Shown one piece after another: positions 34,267 to 49,170 of a stretch of 64,000 bases of DNA (positions are counted from its first letter, which is position 1; each line of letters opens with the position of its first letter). The translations under genes were made by a program, and so were the position numbers. Source of the stretch: Idiomarina loihiensis (GTDB taxonomy: Bacteria > Pseudomonadota > Gammaproteobacteria > Enterobacterales > Alteromonadaceae); assembly GCF_024584785.1 (NCBI RefSeq), contig NZ_CP074112.1:2356001-2420000 (forward strand), read 5' to 3'. Below the pieces are notes generated by a model. The model was given only the letters and a program-made list of their open reading frames with translations. It was not told the DNA's origin and did not search any database.

Positions 34267-36333
34267 GTGCAACGGGATATTTTATTAGTAGAAATTGGTA
34301 CTGAAGAGTTGCCACCAAAGGCGCTTAAGGGTTTAAGCGACGCCTTTACCGATGCTCTTGCTGGGTTACTTAGCGAACATGACTTTAGCTTTTCTACAGT
34401 CACCGGCTTCGCTTCAGCTCGTCGGTTAGCTGTACAGGTTCATGAATTAACCGCCACTCAAGCAGATAAAGTAGTCGAAAAGCGTGGCCCTGCGATAAAT
34501 GTCGCCTTTGATGAACAAGGCCAGCCTACTAAGGCCGCCGAAGGCTGGGCGCGAGGCAATGGTATAAGCGTCGCAGAAGCTGAACGTTTAGTGACTGATA
34601 AAGGTGAATGGTTACTCTATAAGGCAGCGGTAAAAGGCCAACCACTGGCTGATGTATTGCCAGAATTGGTACGCCAAGCCTTGAAGAAGCTTCCTATCCC
34701 TAAGCCGATGCGCTGGGGCGCCGGCAGCGCTCAATTTATTCGCCCGGTACATACAGTTACCATGCTCTATGGGAATGAATTGATAGCTGGTGACGTATTA
34801 GGTGTAGCAAGCAGTAATCACTTATTGGGCCATCGTTTTCATTGCCCACAAGGTACGAGCCTAAGCTACGCTGGTGACTACGAACAAGCCCTTGAACAAG
34901 CCTGGGTTATTGCTGATTTTGCTAAACGTCGGCAACGTATCGTAGAAGCTATTGCTACGCTAGCTGCAGAGCTTGGTGGCGAAGTTATCCAAGATGACGA
35001 CCTAATCGATGAAGTGACAGCTTTGGTTGAGTGGCCAGTAGCGCTCTCTGCACAGTTCGACGAAAAATTCCTAGCGGTACCGAAAGAGCCATTGATTGTG
35101 ACCATGAAGGACGATCAGCGCTACTTCCCGTTACACGATAAAGAGGGGCATTTATTGCCTGCCTTTATCTTTATCACCAATATCGAAAGCAAAGACCCGC
35201 AGCAGATTATTTTAGGTAACGAGAAGGTGGTGCGTCCACGCTTAGCCGATGCTCAGTTCTTTTTTGAGACTGACAAAAAAGTGAGTCTGCACAGCCGCGT
35301 CTACGGCCTTGCCAATATTCTGTTCCAAAAAGAACTTGGTTCAGTGAAAGATAAATCAGAGCGGATTGCAACAGTAGCTGAGCAGATCGCAAAGCTGTTA
35401 GGAGCCGACGCGGCTGTAGCCGCACGTGCCGGCTTGCTGTGTAAGGCAGACCTTGGCACTCAGATGGTGCTAGAATTCCCTGAAACCCAAGGGGTGATGG
35501 GAATGCATTATGCCCGTCACGACAACGAAGCTGAGGGTGTTCCAGAAGCGATTTTTGAGCATTATCTGCCCCGCTTTGCCGGCGATATGCTACCTGCTTC
35601 AACTGCAGGCGCCGCTGTTGCGCTTGCCGATAAGCTAGATACGTTAGTAGGTATTTTTGGTATTGGCCAGATCCCGAAAGGCGACCGTGACCCCTTCGCC
35701 TTGCGTCGTAGTGCTATCGGCCTGCTGCGTATTTTGGTTGAGAAGAAACTAATGCTAGATTTGGTCACCCTGATCGATATCGCAGCTGATAGCTTTGCTG
35801 GTTTACTATCTAATACCGACGTGAAGAACGATGTGCTTGAGTTTTTGATGGGCCGCTTCCGCGCCTTCTATCAAGATCAAGGGATAGCGGTGGACGTCAT
35901 TCAGGCCGTGTTAGCTCGCCGCCCTACCTTGCCGCTAGACTTTGATCAGCGTGTTCATGCAGTCAGTGCCTTCCGCTCGCTTCCAGCAGCTGATGCGCTA
36001 GCCGCAGCGAATAAACGCGTCAGCAACATTCTAGCTAAAGTAGAAGGTGATATCCCTGATCAGGTTGATGAGCAGCTCCTAACAGAAGCAGCTGAGCAGC
36101 AATTGGCGCAAGCGATGAAAGCGGCAGCACAGGCTGCCACAGTGGCATTGAGTAACAACGACTACAGCTTAGCATTGAATGAACTCGCTGCTTTGCAGCA
36201 ACCGGTAGATAACTTCTTTGAAGAAGTTATGGTAAACGCCGAAGATGCAAACATTCGGGCTAATCGACAAGCCTTGTTGAATCAGCTACGCGAACTGTTT
36301 CTTCAAATTGCGGATATCTCCGTTTTAAACTAA
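34267..36333 (+). CDS. glyS: Glycyl-tRNA synthetase beta subunit
   Basis: The 688-residue tRNA-recognition subunit. It opens [19 protein letters not shown] and contains the HD-like domain and the C-terminal anticodon-binding domain (DALR-type). Translation starts at GTG, three bases after the glyQ stop. Ends before a strong terminator that also serves the convergent gyrB. Confidence 0.97.
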   Translation: MQRDILLVEIGTEELPPKALKGLSDAFTDALAGLLSEHDFSFSTVTGFASARRLAVQVHELTATQADKVVEKRGPAINVAFDEQGQPTKAAEGWARGNGISVAEAERLVTDKGEWLLYKAAVKGQPLADVLPELVRQALKKLPIPKPMRWGAGSAQFIRPVHTVTMLYGNELIAGDVLGVASSNHLLGHRFHCPQGTSLSYAGDYEQALEQAWVIADFAKRRQRIVEAIATLAAELGGEVIQDDDLIDEVTALVEWPVALSAQFDEKFLAVPKEPLIVTMKDDQRYFPLHDKEGHLLPAFIFITNIESKDPQQIILGNEKVVRPRLADAQFFFETDKKVSLHSRVYGLANILFQKELGSVKDKSERIATVAEQIAKLLGADAAVAARAGLLCKADLGTQMVLEFPETQGVMGMHYARHDNEAEGVPEAIFEHYLPRFAGDMLPASTAGAAVALADKLDTLVGIFGIGQIPKGDRDPFALRRSAIGLLRILVEKKLMLDLVTLIDIAADSFAGLLSNTDVKNDVLEFLMGRFRAFYQDQGIAVDVIQAVLARRPTLPLDFDQRVHAVSAFRSLPAADALAAANKRVSNILAKVEGDIPDQVDEQLLTEAAEQQLAQAMKAAAQAATVALSNNDYSLALNELAALQQPVDNFFEEVMVNAEDANIRANRQALLNQLRELFLQIADISVLN

Positions 36334-36393
36334 ACTAGGCGCATAAAGAATTAAGTTACTTGATAACTGGCTTGATTCTTTTGTTTCCAAAAT

Positions 36394-36426
36394 AAAAAGG
36401 GAGCGTTGTATAACGCTCCCTTTTTT
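36394..36426. terminator. Terminator between glyS and gyrB
   Basis: AAAAAGGGAGCGTT and its complement form a long stem with a four-base loop, with T runs on both strands. It lies in the convergent glyS/gyrB gap. Confidence 0.93.
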
Positions 36427-36451
36427 CATGCCTATTTGACTCAGTTAAAGA

Positions 36452-39966
<3,515 letters not shown>

Positions 39967-39985
39967 AACAAGCTTGCTATGCGCC

Positions 39986-41086
39986 TTAGAGGCGCATAGG
40001 CATAACTACATACAACGACGAATCATCATCGTTGTCTTCAACCAAACCACTGGCATCAGGACCTGAAAGCGTTAACTTAACCTGGTTACCCTGGATGGTG
40101 TTCAATACGTCAATTAAATAACTGACATTGAAACCGATCTCCAGACTAGCACCTTGGTAATCGACTTCGATCACTTCCTCAGCCGTTTCTTGTTCAGGGT
40201 TGTTCGCAGTTAAGCACATCTCGCCGACACTCAAATTAACCCGAACACCTCGATACTTTTCATTAGACAAGATCGACGCTCGTGAACAGGCTTGCTTAAG
40301 TGTATCGCGGTCGGCGACCACAACTTTATCACCGCCACTTGGTAGCACGCGACGATAATCTGGGAAACGCCCATCAACGAGTTTACTGGTAAAACCAATG
40401 CCGTTCGTTTCAACACGAATATGATTGTTGCCAATCAAGACTTTCACTTCAGTATCAACGTCATCTAGTAGACGCAATAACTCTGTGACACCCTTTCGCG
40501 GCACTATAACTTGGCGCGCTGCCAAATTAGGTTGACCAATGGAGCAACTGCTCATCGCTAGGCGGTGACCGTCTGTTGCAACAGTACGCAACGTATTTGC
40601 ATCCGTCTCAAACAGCATACCGTTCAAATAATACCGAACATCTTGGTTAGCCATCGAGAAGCTCGTGCGTTCCATCAAGTCTTTCAAGGTAGACTGACTC
40701 GTCACTAACTGAATATCGCTATCCCAGTCATCGATGTTAGGGAAGTCTTCAGCCGGCAAGGTTGCTAAGGTAAACTTACTACGACCCGAGCGAATCATCG
40801 CTTTATCAGCTGATGCGCTAAACTGAACGAGCGCACCTTCTGGTAGACTTCGGACAATATCGACCAGCTTCTTGGCTGGCACTGTCACTTGCCCCGCTTC
40901 ACCATCATCAATGGCACAAGACGACACCAGCTCTACTTCAAGATCCGTACCGGTCAAACGAATGCCATCAGGCTGAACTTGAATCAGCACATTAGACAAA
41001 ATTGGAATTGTATGACGGCGTTCTACCGCGCCACTTACAACCTGAAGTGGCTTGAGAAAAGCATCGCGATTGATGGAAAATTTCAT
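39986..41086 (-). CDS. dnaN: DNA polymerase III beta sliding clamp
   Basis: A 366-residue clamp of three repeated domains that tethers DNA polymerase III. It starts MKFSINRDAFLKPLQVVSGAVERRHTIPILSNVLI and ends in VMPMRL, the conserved C terminus. I took the ATG at 41086, with AGGGGA eight bases upstream, rather than the one two codons earlier. Second gene of the dnaA operon. Confidence 0.98.
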   Translation of the reverse strand: MKFSINRDAFLKPLQVVSGAVERRHTIPILSNVLIQVQPDGIRLTGTDLEVELVSSCAIDDGEAGQVTVPAKKLVDIVRSLPEGALVQFSASADKAMIRSGRSKFTLATLPAEDFPNIDDWDSDIQLVTSQSTLKDLMERTSFSMANQDVRYYLNGMLFETDANTLRTVATDGHRLAMSSCSIGQPNLAARQVIVPRKGVTELLRLLDDVDTEVKVLIGNNHIRVETNGIGFTSKLVDGRFPDYRRVLPSGGDKVVVADRDTLKQACSRASILSNEKYRGVRVNLSVGEMCLTANNPEQETAEEVIEVDYQGASLEIGFNVSYLIDVLNTIQGNQVKLTLSGPDASGLVEDNDDDSSLYVVMPMRL

Positions 41087-41131
41087 CCCCACATTCCCCT
41101 GTTGTGTTTATCCCAAACGCTGCGGTACCAA

Positions 41132-42523
41132 TTATGCCGACAACGTACGGATTAAGTTTCTGTAGTCTTCTTTTATATCATTCTGCGTGTCTTTTAGTGA
41201 TTTAATTTTTCGACACGCGTGTAAAACTGTTGTGTGATCTCGCCCACCAAAGGCATCGCCAATTTCTGGCAAACTATGGTTGGTTAATTCTTTCGCCAGC
41301 GCCATGGCCATCTGCCGTGGCCGCGTTACTGAACGGCTACGTCGCTTCGAGAGCAAATCCGCAATTTTGACGTGATAATACTCTGCCACAGTTTTCTGGA
41401 TATTATCTATGGTTACCAACTTTTCTTGCGCCGCAATCAAGTCGCGTAAGGCCTCACGAACAAAATCTATGGTTATCTGACGGCCCGTTAAATTCACGTT
41501 AGCCGCTAACCGGTTGAGTGCTCCTTCTAATTCCCGCACGTTTGAACGTAAACGTTTAGCGATAAAAAATGCAACTTCATGAGGTAAGGTAATGCCTCGT
41601 TCTTGTGCTTTACGGATAAGAATCGCCACCCGCGTTTCTAATTCCGGCGGCTCAATCGCTATCGTTAGGCCCCACCCAAAACGTGAGCGCAATCGGTCTT
41701 CTACCCCTTCAATTTCTTTCGGGTAAAGATCGCTGGTCATGATGATTTGCTGATTACCTTCAAGTAACGCATTGAAAGTATGAAAGAATTCCTCTTGAGA
41801 CCCTTTCTTGTTGGCAAAGAAGTGAATGTCATCAATCATCAATGCATCAACGGAGCGATAATAACGTTTAAATTCATCGATGGTGCTGTTTCGAATCGCA
41901 TTAACCATATCCTGCACAAATCGCTCAGCCCGCATATAAAACACCTTAGCGTCTTTCTTATGCGCCATGATGCCGTTACCCACCGCATGCAATAAGTGAG
42001 TTTTACCTAAACCCGTACCGCCATAAATAAATAGCGGGTTGTAAACACCACCGGGATTTTCGGCAACTTGTTGTGCTGCAGCTAGAGCTAATTGGTTTGA
42101 TTTACCTTCAACGAAATTATCAAAGGTATACTCCGGCACAATATTGCACTCAAATGCAGGCGCTGGCGTACTTTCAGTGGTCCATGGTGTATGCCGCATC
42201 GCAGGCTTGCGAGCTGGAGCAGCTTGCGGGGTGGGTGCTACCGGGGCTGCTGACGGAGCCGCCGCTTGCTGAATACTGCCTACCGTAAAAGCAACGTGTG
42301 GTGCCTTGCCCTCTTGCTCTGCTGCTAACTCGCCTAGGTAATCATTGATGAGGTTTAGATACTTATCTTTAACCCAATCCACCACATACATATTAGGTGC
42401 ATACAAGGTTAAGGTGTCATCTGCTATTTCTGCCTGAAGGGGACGGATCCAGGTATTGAAGTGCTGCGCTGTTAATTCGCTTTGTAATCGTTCCGCACAT
42501 TGTTGCCAAAGCGATTTATTCAC
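41132..42523 (-). CDS. dnaA: Chromosomal replication initiator DnaA
   Basis: Domain I ([14 protein letters not shown]...) is followed by a proline/alanine linker. The AAA+ domain has Walker [14 protein letters not shown] and Walker [10 protein letters not shown]. Domain IV carries the box-recognition signature [20 protein letters not shown] prefer the GTG at 42523. It has GGAG six bases upstream and gives MNKSLWQQC, aligning with the M-x-x-SLW start of relatives. In-frame ATG codons at 42535 and at 42583 (the latter with its own AGAGGA) are alternatives. Confidence 0.97.
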   Translation of the reverse strand: MNKSLWQQCAERLQSELTAQHFNTWIRPLQAEIADDTLTLYAPNMYVVDWVKDKYLNLINDYLGELAAEQEGKAPHVAFTVGSIQQAAAPSAAPVAPTPQAAPARKPAMRHTPWTTESTPAPAFECNIVPEYTFDNFVEGKSNQLALAAAQQVAENPGGVYNPLFIYGGTGLGKTHLLHAVGNGIMAHKKDAKVFYMRAERFVQDMVNAIRNSTIDEFKRYYRSVDALMIDDIHFFANKKGSQEEFFHTFNALLEGNQQIIMTSDLYPKEIEGVEDRLRSRFGWGLTIAIEPPELETRVAILIRKAQERGITLPHEVAFFIAKRLRSNVRELEGALNRLAANVNLTGRQITIDFVREALRDLIAAQEKLVTIDNIQKTVAEYYHVKIADLLSKRRSRSVTRPRQMAMALAKELTNHSLPEIGDAFGGRDHTTVLHACRKIKSLKDTQNDIKEDYRNLIRTLSA

Positions 42524-42698
42524 ACCTGACTCCATTATTTTGCTTTTATAGTTATGGTCTAGATTTGACTGCCCACGGATCATCTCGATCCTCTGTATTT
42601 ATTGGTTGTTCAGTCACCGAATAATGAATTTGATTGTACTGAAAAGCCCCGCAGATCGCTAGCGTTTGCGGTAAAATAACTAGGCACTTGTCGCATCT

Positions 42699-42707
42699 TT
42701 ATCCACA
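42699..42707 (+). promoter_or_regulatory. DnaA box
   Basis: TTATCCACA, an exact match to the high-affinity DnaA box, 117 bases before the rpmH start. Confidence 0.8.
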
Positions 42708-42732
42708 ATCAGAATCATTCTCAACTCAGGTT

Positions 42733-42741
42733 TGTGGATAG
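42733..42741 (-). promoter_or_regulatory. DnaA box, one mismatch
   Basis: Reads CTATCCACA on the minus strand, one base from the consensus, facing the perfect box 25 bases away. Confidence 0.6.
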
Positions 42742-42750
42742 CTTTTTACG

Positions 42751-42779
42751 TTGACTTTGATCCTTTTAACCGTTAGAAT
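42751..42779 (+). promoter_or_regulatory. rpmH promoter
   Basis: TTGACT, 17-base spacer, TAGAAT: a near-consensus sigma-70 promoter 45 bases before the rpmH ATG. Confidence 0.78.
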
Positions 42780-42802
42780 TCGCGCTCTAAATTTTTAGGT
42801 AA

Positions 42803-42958
<156 letters not shown>

Positions 42959-43351
42959 TTGAAGCAGAACTATCATTACGGGCGGGAGTTACGACTACTA
43001 ACTCCCGCGCACTTCCAAACTGTATTTAACTCCCCTCCGGTGAAAGCCGTTACGGCTGAGCTTACCGTGCTCGCTGTTCCCAATTATTCTGATCATCCAC
43101 GCCTTGGCGTTACTATCTCCAAGAAAAAAGCAAAGCGTGCAGTTGATCGAAATCGCATTAAACGCAAGATTCGCGAGAATTTTCGGCTAAAACAGCATAA
43201 AATACCGGCATTCGATATTATCGTTATAGCGAAAAACGGTGTCGTAGACCTTTCAAGCGAAGACCTACAACAACGTCTGGATTATTTATGGCGAACTTTA
43301 AGCAAGCGTTGCGAGCAATACCTATCGGCTTTATCAGACTCTACCAGCTGA
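42959..43351 (+). CDS. rnpA: Ribonuclease P protein component
   Basis: A 130-residue basic protein that assists the RNase P RNA in tRNA 5' processing. The RNR motif region is [21 protein letters not shown]. Translation begins at TTG immediately after the rpmH stop, giving the family N terminus [10 protein letters not shown]. Translational coupling to rpmH is likely since no separate ribosome binding site is seen. Its last 64 bases overlap yidD. Confidence 0.95.
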   Translation: MKQNYHYGRELRLLTPAHFQTVFNSPPVKAVTAELTVLAVPNYSDHPRLGVTISKKKAKRAVDRNRIKRKIRENFRLKQHKIPAFDIIVIAKNGVVDLSSEDLQQRLDYLWRTLSKRCEQYLSALSDSTS

Positions 43352-43572
43352 TAATTAGTCCGTTAATCGGCCCCAGATGTCGATTTACCCCAACCTGTTC
43401 ACAGTACGCCATAGAAGCTATCCAAAACCATGGTATGATGCGTGGCTTCTGGCTTGCCAGTAAACGCATTATAAAATGCCATCCGGGCCATCCCGGTGGA
43501 TTCGACCCGGTGCCAGGAACTGAACCTGTACCGGACCAAGAACATCAAAGTAAAACAGAGACGAAGCACTAA
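43288..43572 (+). CDS. yidD: Membrane insertion efficiency factor YidD
   Basis: A 94-residue protein of the YidD/DUF37 family with [28 protein letters not shown] and the [13 protein letters not shown] end. It assists YidC-dependent insertion. Overlaps rnpA in another frame and precedes yidC by two bases. Confidence 0.95.
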   Translation: MANFKQALRAIPIGFIRLYQLIISPLIGPRCRFTPTCSQYAIEAIQNHGMMRGFWLASKRIIKCHPGHPGGFDPVPGTEPVPDQEHQSKTETKH

Positions 43573-43574
43573 TT

Positions 43575-45245
43575 ATGAATTCGCCACGTTCTATCTTGTT
43601 TATTGCTTTTTTGGTTGTGAGTTTTTTTCTCTACCAAAATTGGCTGATTGATACCGCTCCCGGCACTGAGAAAATTGCCGGTACTGAACAAACTCAATCA
43701 CTAGATTCTGGAATTCCAGAAGCCCGTACTGACACAGGCGTAACTAGCAGCAGTGTACCTAATGCGACTAACGCAGATATGCCAGCTACTGCAAACGCAC
43801 AACGCAGCCAGTGGGTGACCGTAACAACAGATGTTCTTGATATTCGCATCGATACCCTAGGTGGTGATGTGGTCAACGCACAACTCTTGAAGTTTGCTCG
43901 TACCCAAGACTCTACCGAACGTTTTGAGTTGCTCCACGCAGAAGCCAATAACCTCTATATTGCTCAATCTGGTTTAGTGGGTACTGATGGCACCGACTCC
44001 GCCGCTGGCCGCCCGACGTTCCACGTGGAACAGACCTCTTTTGAAATGCAAGGCGATGAGTTACGGGTTCCTCTTCATTTAACCCTAGAAGATGGCTCAA
44101 GCTTAACTAAAACCTTCGTCTTTACCGCTGGTTCGTATGCCGTTGACGTGATTTACAGCATCCGTAACGCTGGCACCGAGCACAAGCAAATGCAGTATTA
44201 TGCTCAGCTCAAGCAGGTGATCACTGAAGGTTCTGGCAATATGATGATGCCAACCTATCGCGGTGGTGCTTACTCTTGGGATGAAGATCGCTACGAAAAA
44301 TATGCCTTTGATGATATGCGTGACCAACGCTTGAATCGCTCAACCGAAAAAGGTTGGATTGCGATGTTAGAGCATTATTTTGTGTCTGCTTGGATTCCTC
44401 GTGCTGAAGGCACCAAAACATTGTTTTCTCGAGTTATTGGTGGTGACCAGGCCATCATGGGCATGATGTACCCAACCACGGTGGTTGCTCCAGGTGCCAC
44501 TGCCGAAATCAAATCAACTTTGTTTATGGGTCCTAAAGACCAAGACGCTATGGAGTTGGTTGCAGAAGACCTTAACCTCACCGTAGATTATGGCTTCTTA
44601 TGGTGGCTAGCTCAGCCCATCTTTAAGTTACTGCAGTTCTTGCAAAGCTTCTTGATTAACTGGGGCTTGTCTATCATCGCCGTCACCGTGGTGATTAAGC
44701 TGGTGCTCTATCCGCTAACCAAAGCACAATACGTGTCTATGGCTAAAATGCGCATGATTCAGCCCAAAATGCAGGCATTACGTGAGCGCTACGGCGACGA
44801 CCGTCAAAAAATGTCGCAAGCCATGATGAAGATGTACAAAGAAGAGAAAGTAAATCCTCTCGGTGGTTGTTTGCCGATGTTACTGCAACTCCCAATCTTC
44901 TTAGCCTTGTATTGGGTTCTGTTGGAAAGCGTTGAATTACGCCATGCACCGTTGTTCCTGTGGATTTCAGATCTTTCTGCAAAAGACCCGTTCTTTATTC
45001 TACCGATTTTGATGGGTGCATCTATGTTCTTTATGCAGCGGTTACAACCAACCCCTGCTACGGATCCGATGCAGCAAAAACTACTGCAGTTTATGCCATT
45101 GATTTTCACTGTCTTCTTCCTGTGGTTCCCATCAGGCTTAGTTCTGTACTGGTTAAGCAGCAACTTGATCACTATTGGTCAGATGCAGTGGATTTACCGC
45201 GGCCTTGAGAAGAAAGGCATGATGGAACGTAAGAAGAAGAAATAA
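43575..45245 (+). CDS. yidC: Membrane protein insertase YidC
   Basis: A 556-residue Oxa1-family insertase. The N-terminal signal-anchor is followed by the large periplasmic beta domain (about 60-340). Five membrane segments follow, with the hallmark GGCLPMLLQLPIFLALYWVL and a basic C-terminal tail ending RKKKK. Lies between yidD and mnmE. A parS-like palindrome is embedded in the periplasmic-domain codons. Confidence 0.97.
   Translation: MNSPRSILFIAFLVVSFFLYQNWLIDTAPGTEKIAGTEQTQSLDSGIPEARTDTGVTSSSVPNATNADMPATANAQRSQWVTVTTDVLDIRIDTLGGDVVNAQLLKFARTQDSTERFELLHAEANNLYIAQSGLVGTDGTDSAAGRPTFHVEQTSFEMQGDELRVPLHLTLEDGSSLTKTFVFTAGSYAVDVIYSIRNAGTEHKQMQYYAQLKQVITEGSGNMMMPTYRGGAYSWDEDRYEKYAFDDMRDQRLNRSTEKGWIAMLEHYFVSAWIPRAEGTKTLFSRVIGGDQAIMGMMYPTTVVAPGATAEIKSTLFMGPKDQDAMELVAEDLNLTVDYGFLWWLAQPIFKLLQFLQSFLINWGLSIIAVTVVIKLVLYPLTKAQYVSMAKMRMIQPKMQALRERYGDDRQKMSQAMMKMYKEEKVNPLGGCLPMLLQLPIFLALYWVLLESVELRHAPLFLWISDLSAKDPFFILPILMGASMFFMQRLQPTPATDPMQQKLLQFMPLIFTVFFLWFPSGLVLYWLSSNLITIGQMQWIYRGLEKKGMMERKKKK
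44017..44032. other. parS: parS-like site (in yidC), one mismatch
   Basis: CGTTCCACGTGGAACA differs from the two recF sites only in its first base. Translated as FHVEQ within yidC, about 4.5 kb from the nearest recF copy. Confidence 0.7.
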
Positions 45246-45248
45246 TTC

Positions 45249-46622
45249 ATGAGCTTTCATTTGGCTAACGACACCATTGTTGCTCAGGCCACGCCCCCAG
45301 GGCGTGGCGGTGTTGGTATCGTTCGCGTGAGCGGACCCGCTGCACGTGTGGTGGCTGAACGTCTCCTGGGTCACTGCCCGGTAGCACGTAAAGCTGAATA
45401 CCTGCCATTTAAAGATTTATCCGGCAATCTCCTTGATGAGGGGATTGCCCTATTCTTTCAAGGTCCTCATTCTTTTACCGGCGAAGATGTGCTGGAGTTG
45501 CAAGGCCATGGCGGTCCGATCCTGATCGACATGATCATTAAGGCCATTCTAGACTTTCCAGATGTTCGCCCCGCTCGCCCCGGCGAATTCAGCGAGCGCG
45601 CGTTCCTAAACGATAAGTTAGATTTAACTCAAGCCGAAGCTATTGCTGATTTGATTGATACCACCTCAGAACAAGCTGCCAAAGCGGCTTTACAGAGCTT
45701 ACAGGGCGGTTTCTCGCATGAAATTGATCAGCTCGTTGACCAAGTTATTCACTTGCGTATGTACGTCGAAGCTGCCATTGATTTTCCTGAAGAAGAAATT
45801 GATTTTTTAAGCGACGGCAAAGTTTCTGGCGATTTAGAAGCCATCATTGACCGGCTCCAACAAGTGATGGTGCAAGCCAAGCAAGGCTCTTTGTTACGCG
45901 AAGGCATGAAGGTGGTGATTGCAGGTCGCCCCAACGCCGGCAAATCGTCGCTCTTGAATGCTTTGGCGGGGCGTGAATCTGCCATAGTGACAGCCATCGC
46001 TGGCACCACCCGCGACGTTTTACGCGAACATATTCAAATTGACGGCATGCCACTTCATATCATCGACACCGCTGGCTTACGCGAAAGCCCTGATGAAGTT
46101 GAGCAAATTGGCATTGCCCGAGCCTGGGACGAAATACGCGGCGCTGACCGCGTCCTGTTTATGGTTGATGCTACCGAAACAAACGCTGTACATCCTGCTG
46201 ACATTTGGCCGGAGTTTTTCGCTCAATTACCTGACGACTTACCTTACACAGTAATTCGCAACAAAGTAGACCTCAACCAAGAACCGGTAGCTTTAGAGGA
46301 TATTGGTGGTATTCCAGTGCTCCATCTTTCGGCTAAAACTGGGCATGGCGTTGAATTGCTGCGTCAGCACCTTAAACACTGTGTGGGCTATCAAGCTACC
46401 AGTGAAGGTAGTTTTATGGCTCGAAGACGCCATTTAGACGCCTTAGAACGCGCCCGTGACCACCTGCTGATAGGGCAAGAACAGTTAGAACTAAATTTAG
46501 CGGGCGAGTTGCTCGCTGAAGAGTTACGTCTAACCCAGCAGCATCTGAATGAAATCACTGGCGAATTCACCTCTGATGACCTACTAGGCAAAATTTTTAG
46601 TAGTTTCTGTATCGGGAAATAA
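45249..46622 (+). CDS. mnmE: tRNA modification GTPase MnmE
   Basis: MnmE, with MnmG, makes the cmnm5 modification of wobble uridine. The N-terminal folate-binding domain ([15 protein letters not shown]) precedes the helical domain. The G domain has [15 protein letters not shown] and NKVD, and the obligatory C-terminal CIGK motif ends the protein. 457 residues. It is not followed by mnmG, as it often is in pseudomonads. Confidence 0.97.
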   Translation: MSFHLANDTIVAQATPPGRGGVGIVRVSGPAARVVAERLLGHCPVARKAEYLPFKDLSGNLLDEGIALFFQGPHSFTGEDVLELQGHGGPILIDMIIKAILDFPDVRPARPGEFSERAFLNDKLDLTQAEAIADLIDTTSEQAAKAALQSLQGGFSHEIDQLVDQVIHLRMYVEAAIDFPEEEIDFLSDGKVSGDLEAIIDRLQQVMVQAKQGSLLREGMKVVIAGRPNAGKSSLLNALAGRESAIVTAIAGTTRDVLREHIQIDGMPLHIIDTAGLRESPDEVEQIGIARAWDEIRGADRVLFMVDATETNAVHPADIWPEFFAQLPDDLPYTVIRNKVDLNQEPVALEDIGGIPVLHLSAKTGHGVELLRQHLKHCVGYQATSEGSFMARRRHLDALERARDHLLIGQEQLELNLAGELLAEELRLTQQHLNEITGEFTSDDLLGKIFSSFCIGK

Positions 46623-46644
46623 AACGACCATCTACCGCCAGTAC

Positions 46645-49112
46645 TTAGCTATTCAACAAGGCCAAAACCGTTTCAGGAACAGCGTTGGCTTGGGCTAATA
46701 CGCTTTGTGCGGCTTGGTTGATTATCTGTGCTTTGGCTAATCGAGAAGTTTCCAACGCATAATTTGCATCCATAATCCTACTTTTGGCAGCACTTAGATT
46801 GGTTACCATCCCTGCATTATGATCAATAGCTGCACTCAACCGGTTTTCCATCGCCCCCAAGTAACTGCGTTTGGCATCAACCATACCAATAGCTCTATCC
46901 AAAGCTGCTAATGGGTTGGGTGGCTGACGCAAACGGAAGTCTTCACCCATTTCGCGAATATTCAATTGAGTATGCGCCACCCCATCATCGACAAAGCCAT
47001 CGGCATCGGTGATGGCTGTAACACTATAATTAACACCCGCTGAGACATTACTTGGATAGTAAAAAACCACCTCACTGCCACCATTTTTAGTCCGTATTAC
47101 AACCTCTCCGGTACTATCTAAGTCGACCAAAGTCGCTGTTTTATAGCCGCTAAAGTCAGTACTTGAACTCGGTAGTTGAAAAAAGTAATTACCATCGTCA
47201 CTTTGCCGCAACACATCCGTATAGGTTTGTCCTTCAAGATCGGTATAATTCACGCTTACATTGCGGGTATCGATAAGGATTTCAGAATAACCAGATACAC
47301 GGTCCTGCTGCTGAGCTGTTGTACCTAAAACCAGAGGAGTAGTTTGGGTTGCATCCGCTCGCACTGCGCTCAGTTGCTGTTGCCCATCAAACTCGAGGTC
47401 AACATTCGCGTTAAAGTAGGCCTGCTACCATCGGCTTGCTCGCCACGAATCACCCATTGCCCCAACCCATCATTTCGTTGCACGAGAGTGAGGTTTGATA
47501 ATCCGGAAAAGTCTGCACCACTAAATTCTACGTTCGCAAATGCAGTAAAATCCGTAGCGGGTGTCGCCCAGCTTGAAACGCTCGCTGCGCTGGCCAAATC
47601 AACACCAGTAAAGCTTTGGCTAGCCGCCGTCAACGCTAAGTCGTACTCTTCACTTATATTACTCAACGCGTAATAGCTATTATCTGCTGCTTGCAGATAC
47701 AAATCGCCGCTAGCTGTGTCTTCTACAAGAACAGCCCCAGGATAATTGATGATCACTTCATCAACCGCGGTTAAGGCGTAGTCATTACCAGCAAAATTAA
47801 AGCTATCACTCACTGCAACAAAGGTCTCCGACCCAGTCAGGGTGGTGGCGCTTGCTACTGCATCCAGGCGCAAACGATCGGTTTGTTCAATAGCGGCTAC
47901 GCGTTGATAACGCATGTCACTCCCGCTACCACTTTGAATATAGAACTCGCTGGTGCTATCTGCTTGCACTAATGCCGCAGAGGGTAACGAGTTACCACTA
48001 TCGCTCACAAAACTAACGTTTGCGGCTGCAGCTAGGTTGTAATCGATACCAGCAATAGTAAAGTCATTTTCAACCGCCGTGTAGCTCCCCATTTCCGGAT
48101 TCGATGGAGCATAACTGCTTTGTGCCGGATACACTTTATAGGTGTAGGGATTACCATCGATGTCATACCCCGTCGCCCAGTCTTCTTCGTATTGCAGCAA
48201 GGTATTGGCCTCACGGTAACTCAAACTATCATCGGCGTTGCGAGACTCAATGTAAAAGGTGCCATCCGCTTCTAGCAGACGCTCATTAGGGTTAAGCGCT
48301 GGCAAATCGTTACTTCCTGCATTCAGCGAAGGGTTAAATAAGTCATAAGCTGGCGTGATGGTCACCGAGCTAGTATCCGTGGCGGTAGTATGGGTCGCCG
48401 CAACATTTAACCGGACAACCCCCTCAGCACCGTCACTAGCGTAATAGCCCACACTTGGATTGTAGAACAGCGGCAGATTCACCCCATCTGCGCTCAGCGT
48501 TGTAGCTGCATCATACAAGCCAATGTGCTGAGCTACACCGGTTAACTGATTGCGCTCAGTAATGGTTGTTGGTGGACCAGCGATGTTAAATCCGGCCAAG
48601 CCTAGCGCATCAGTAGAGAACCCTGGGCCGGTCAGATCAAGCTGCAGCGTTTGTTGGTCGTTAGCCCCCACTTGCATGCTGATTCTGTTTGCACCGCCGT
48701 TAAGGAGCTTTAATCCGTTGAAGTTGGTCTTTTCGGCGAGGCGGTCGATTTCTTTTAAATGCTGATTAATTTCTGCCTGAACCGTATCTTTGTCTTGTTT
48801 ATTTAAGTTATCACTTAAACCTTGCACACTGAGCTCACGAACTCGTTGCAGGCGCTCATTGATACTATCAAGCACACCATGGGCTGTTTGACTCAACGAA
48901 ATGGCATCTTGAGCATTACGAGACGCTTGCTGTAAACCGCGCGTTTGACTACTAAAGCGATTAGCTATCGCAGCACCGGCAGCATCATCTTTGGTATGGT
49001 TAATTCTTAGCCCCGACGACAGTCGTTCAAGAGCGACTGCCACCGTTGATTTCGCTTGCCATAAATGGACTTGACCTTTCTGCGAAAGAATATTGGTATT
49101 AATTATCGACAT
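46645..49112 (-). pseudogene. fliC: Giant flagellin, interrupted by one frameshift
   Basis: The start MSIINTNILSQKGQ... with LERLSSGLRINHTKDDAAGAAIANR is the flagellin D0/D1 N terminus. The end (NPLAALDRAIGMVDAKRS... ETVLALLNS) is the matching C terminus. Between them is a roughly 550-residue central region with four or five related blocks (ALVQADS-EFYIQ, AVLVEDT-DLYLQ, RLLEADG-TFYIE, LTLVQRN-QWVIR). The reading frame changes once, between about 47372 and 47427. Upstream reads ...RGEQADGS then runs to a stop at 47370, and the other frame resumes YFNANVDLEFDGQQQLSAVRAD. Restoring one base gives about 822 residues. AAGGA precedes the ATG and a FliA-type promoter lies upstream. A sequencing error cannot be excluded. 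Confidence 0.85.
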
Positions 49113-49170
49113 ACCTGTCCTTGCCATATTCCATAGGTAAAAGTAGGAACTCAATGATGCTATACAGAAG

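Noticed and set aside
43694-44581. Several open frames antisense to yidC
   Set aside because: No family resemblance. yidC is unambiguous on the other strand.
46645-47364. C-terminal flagellin fragment as a separate gene starting at GTG 47364
   Set aside because: No ribosome binding site, and the coding frame extends upstream of the GTG in flagellin-like sequence. It is the displaced end of one gene.
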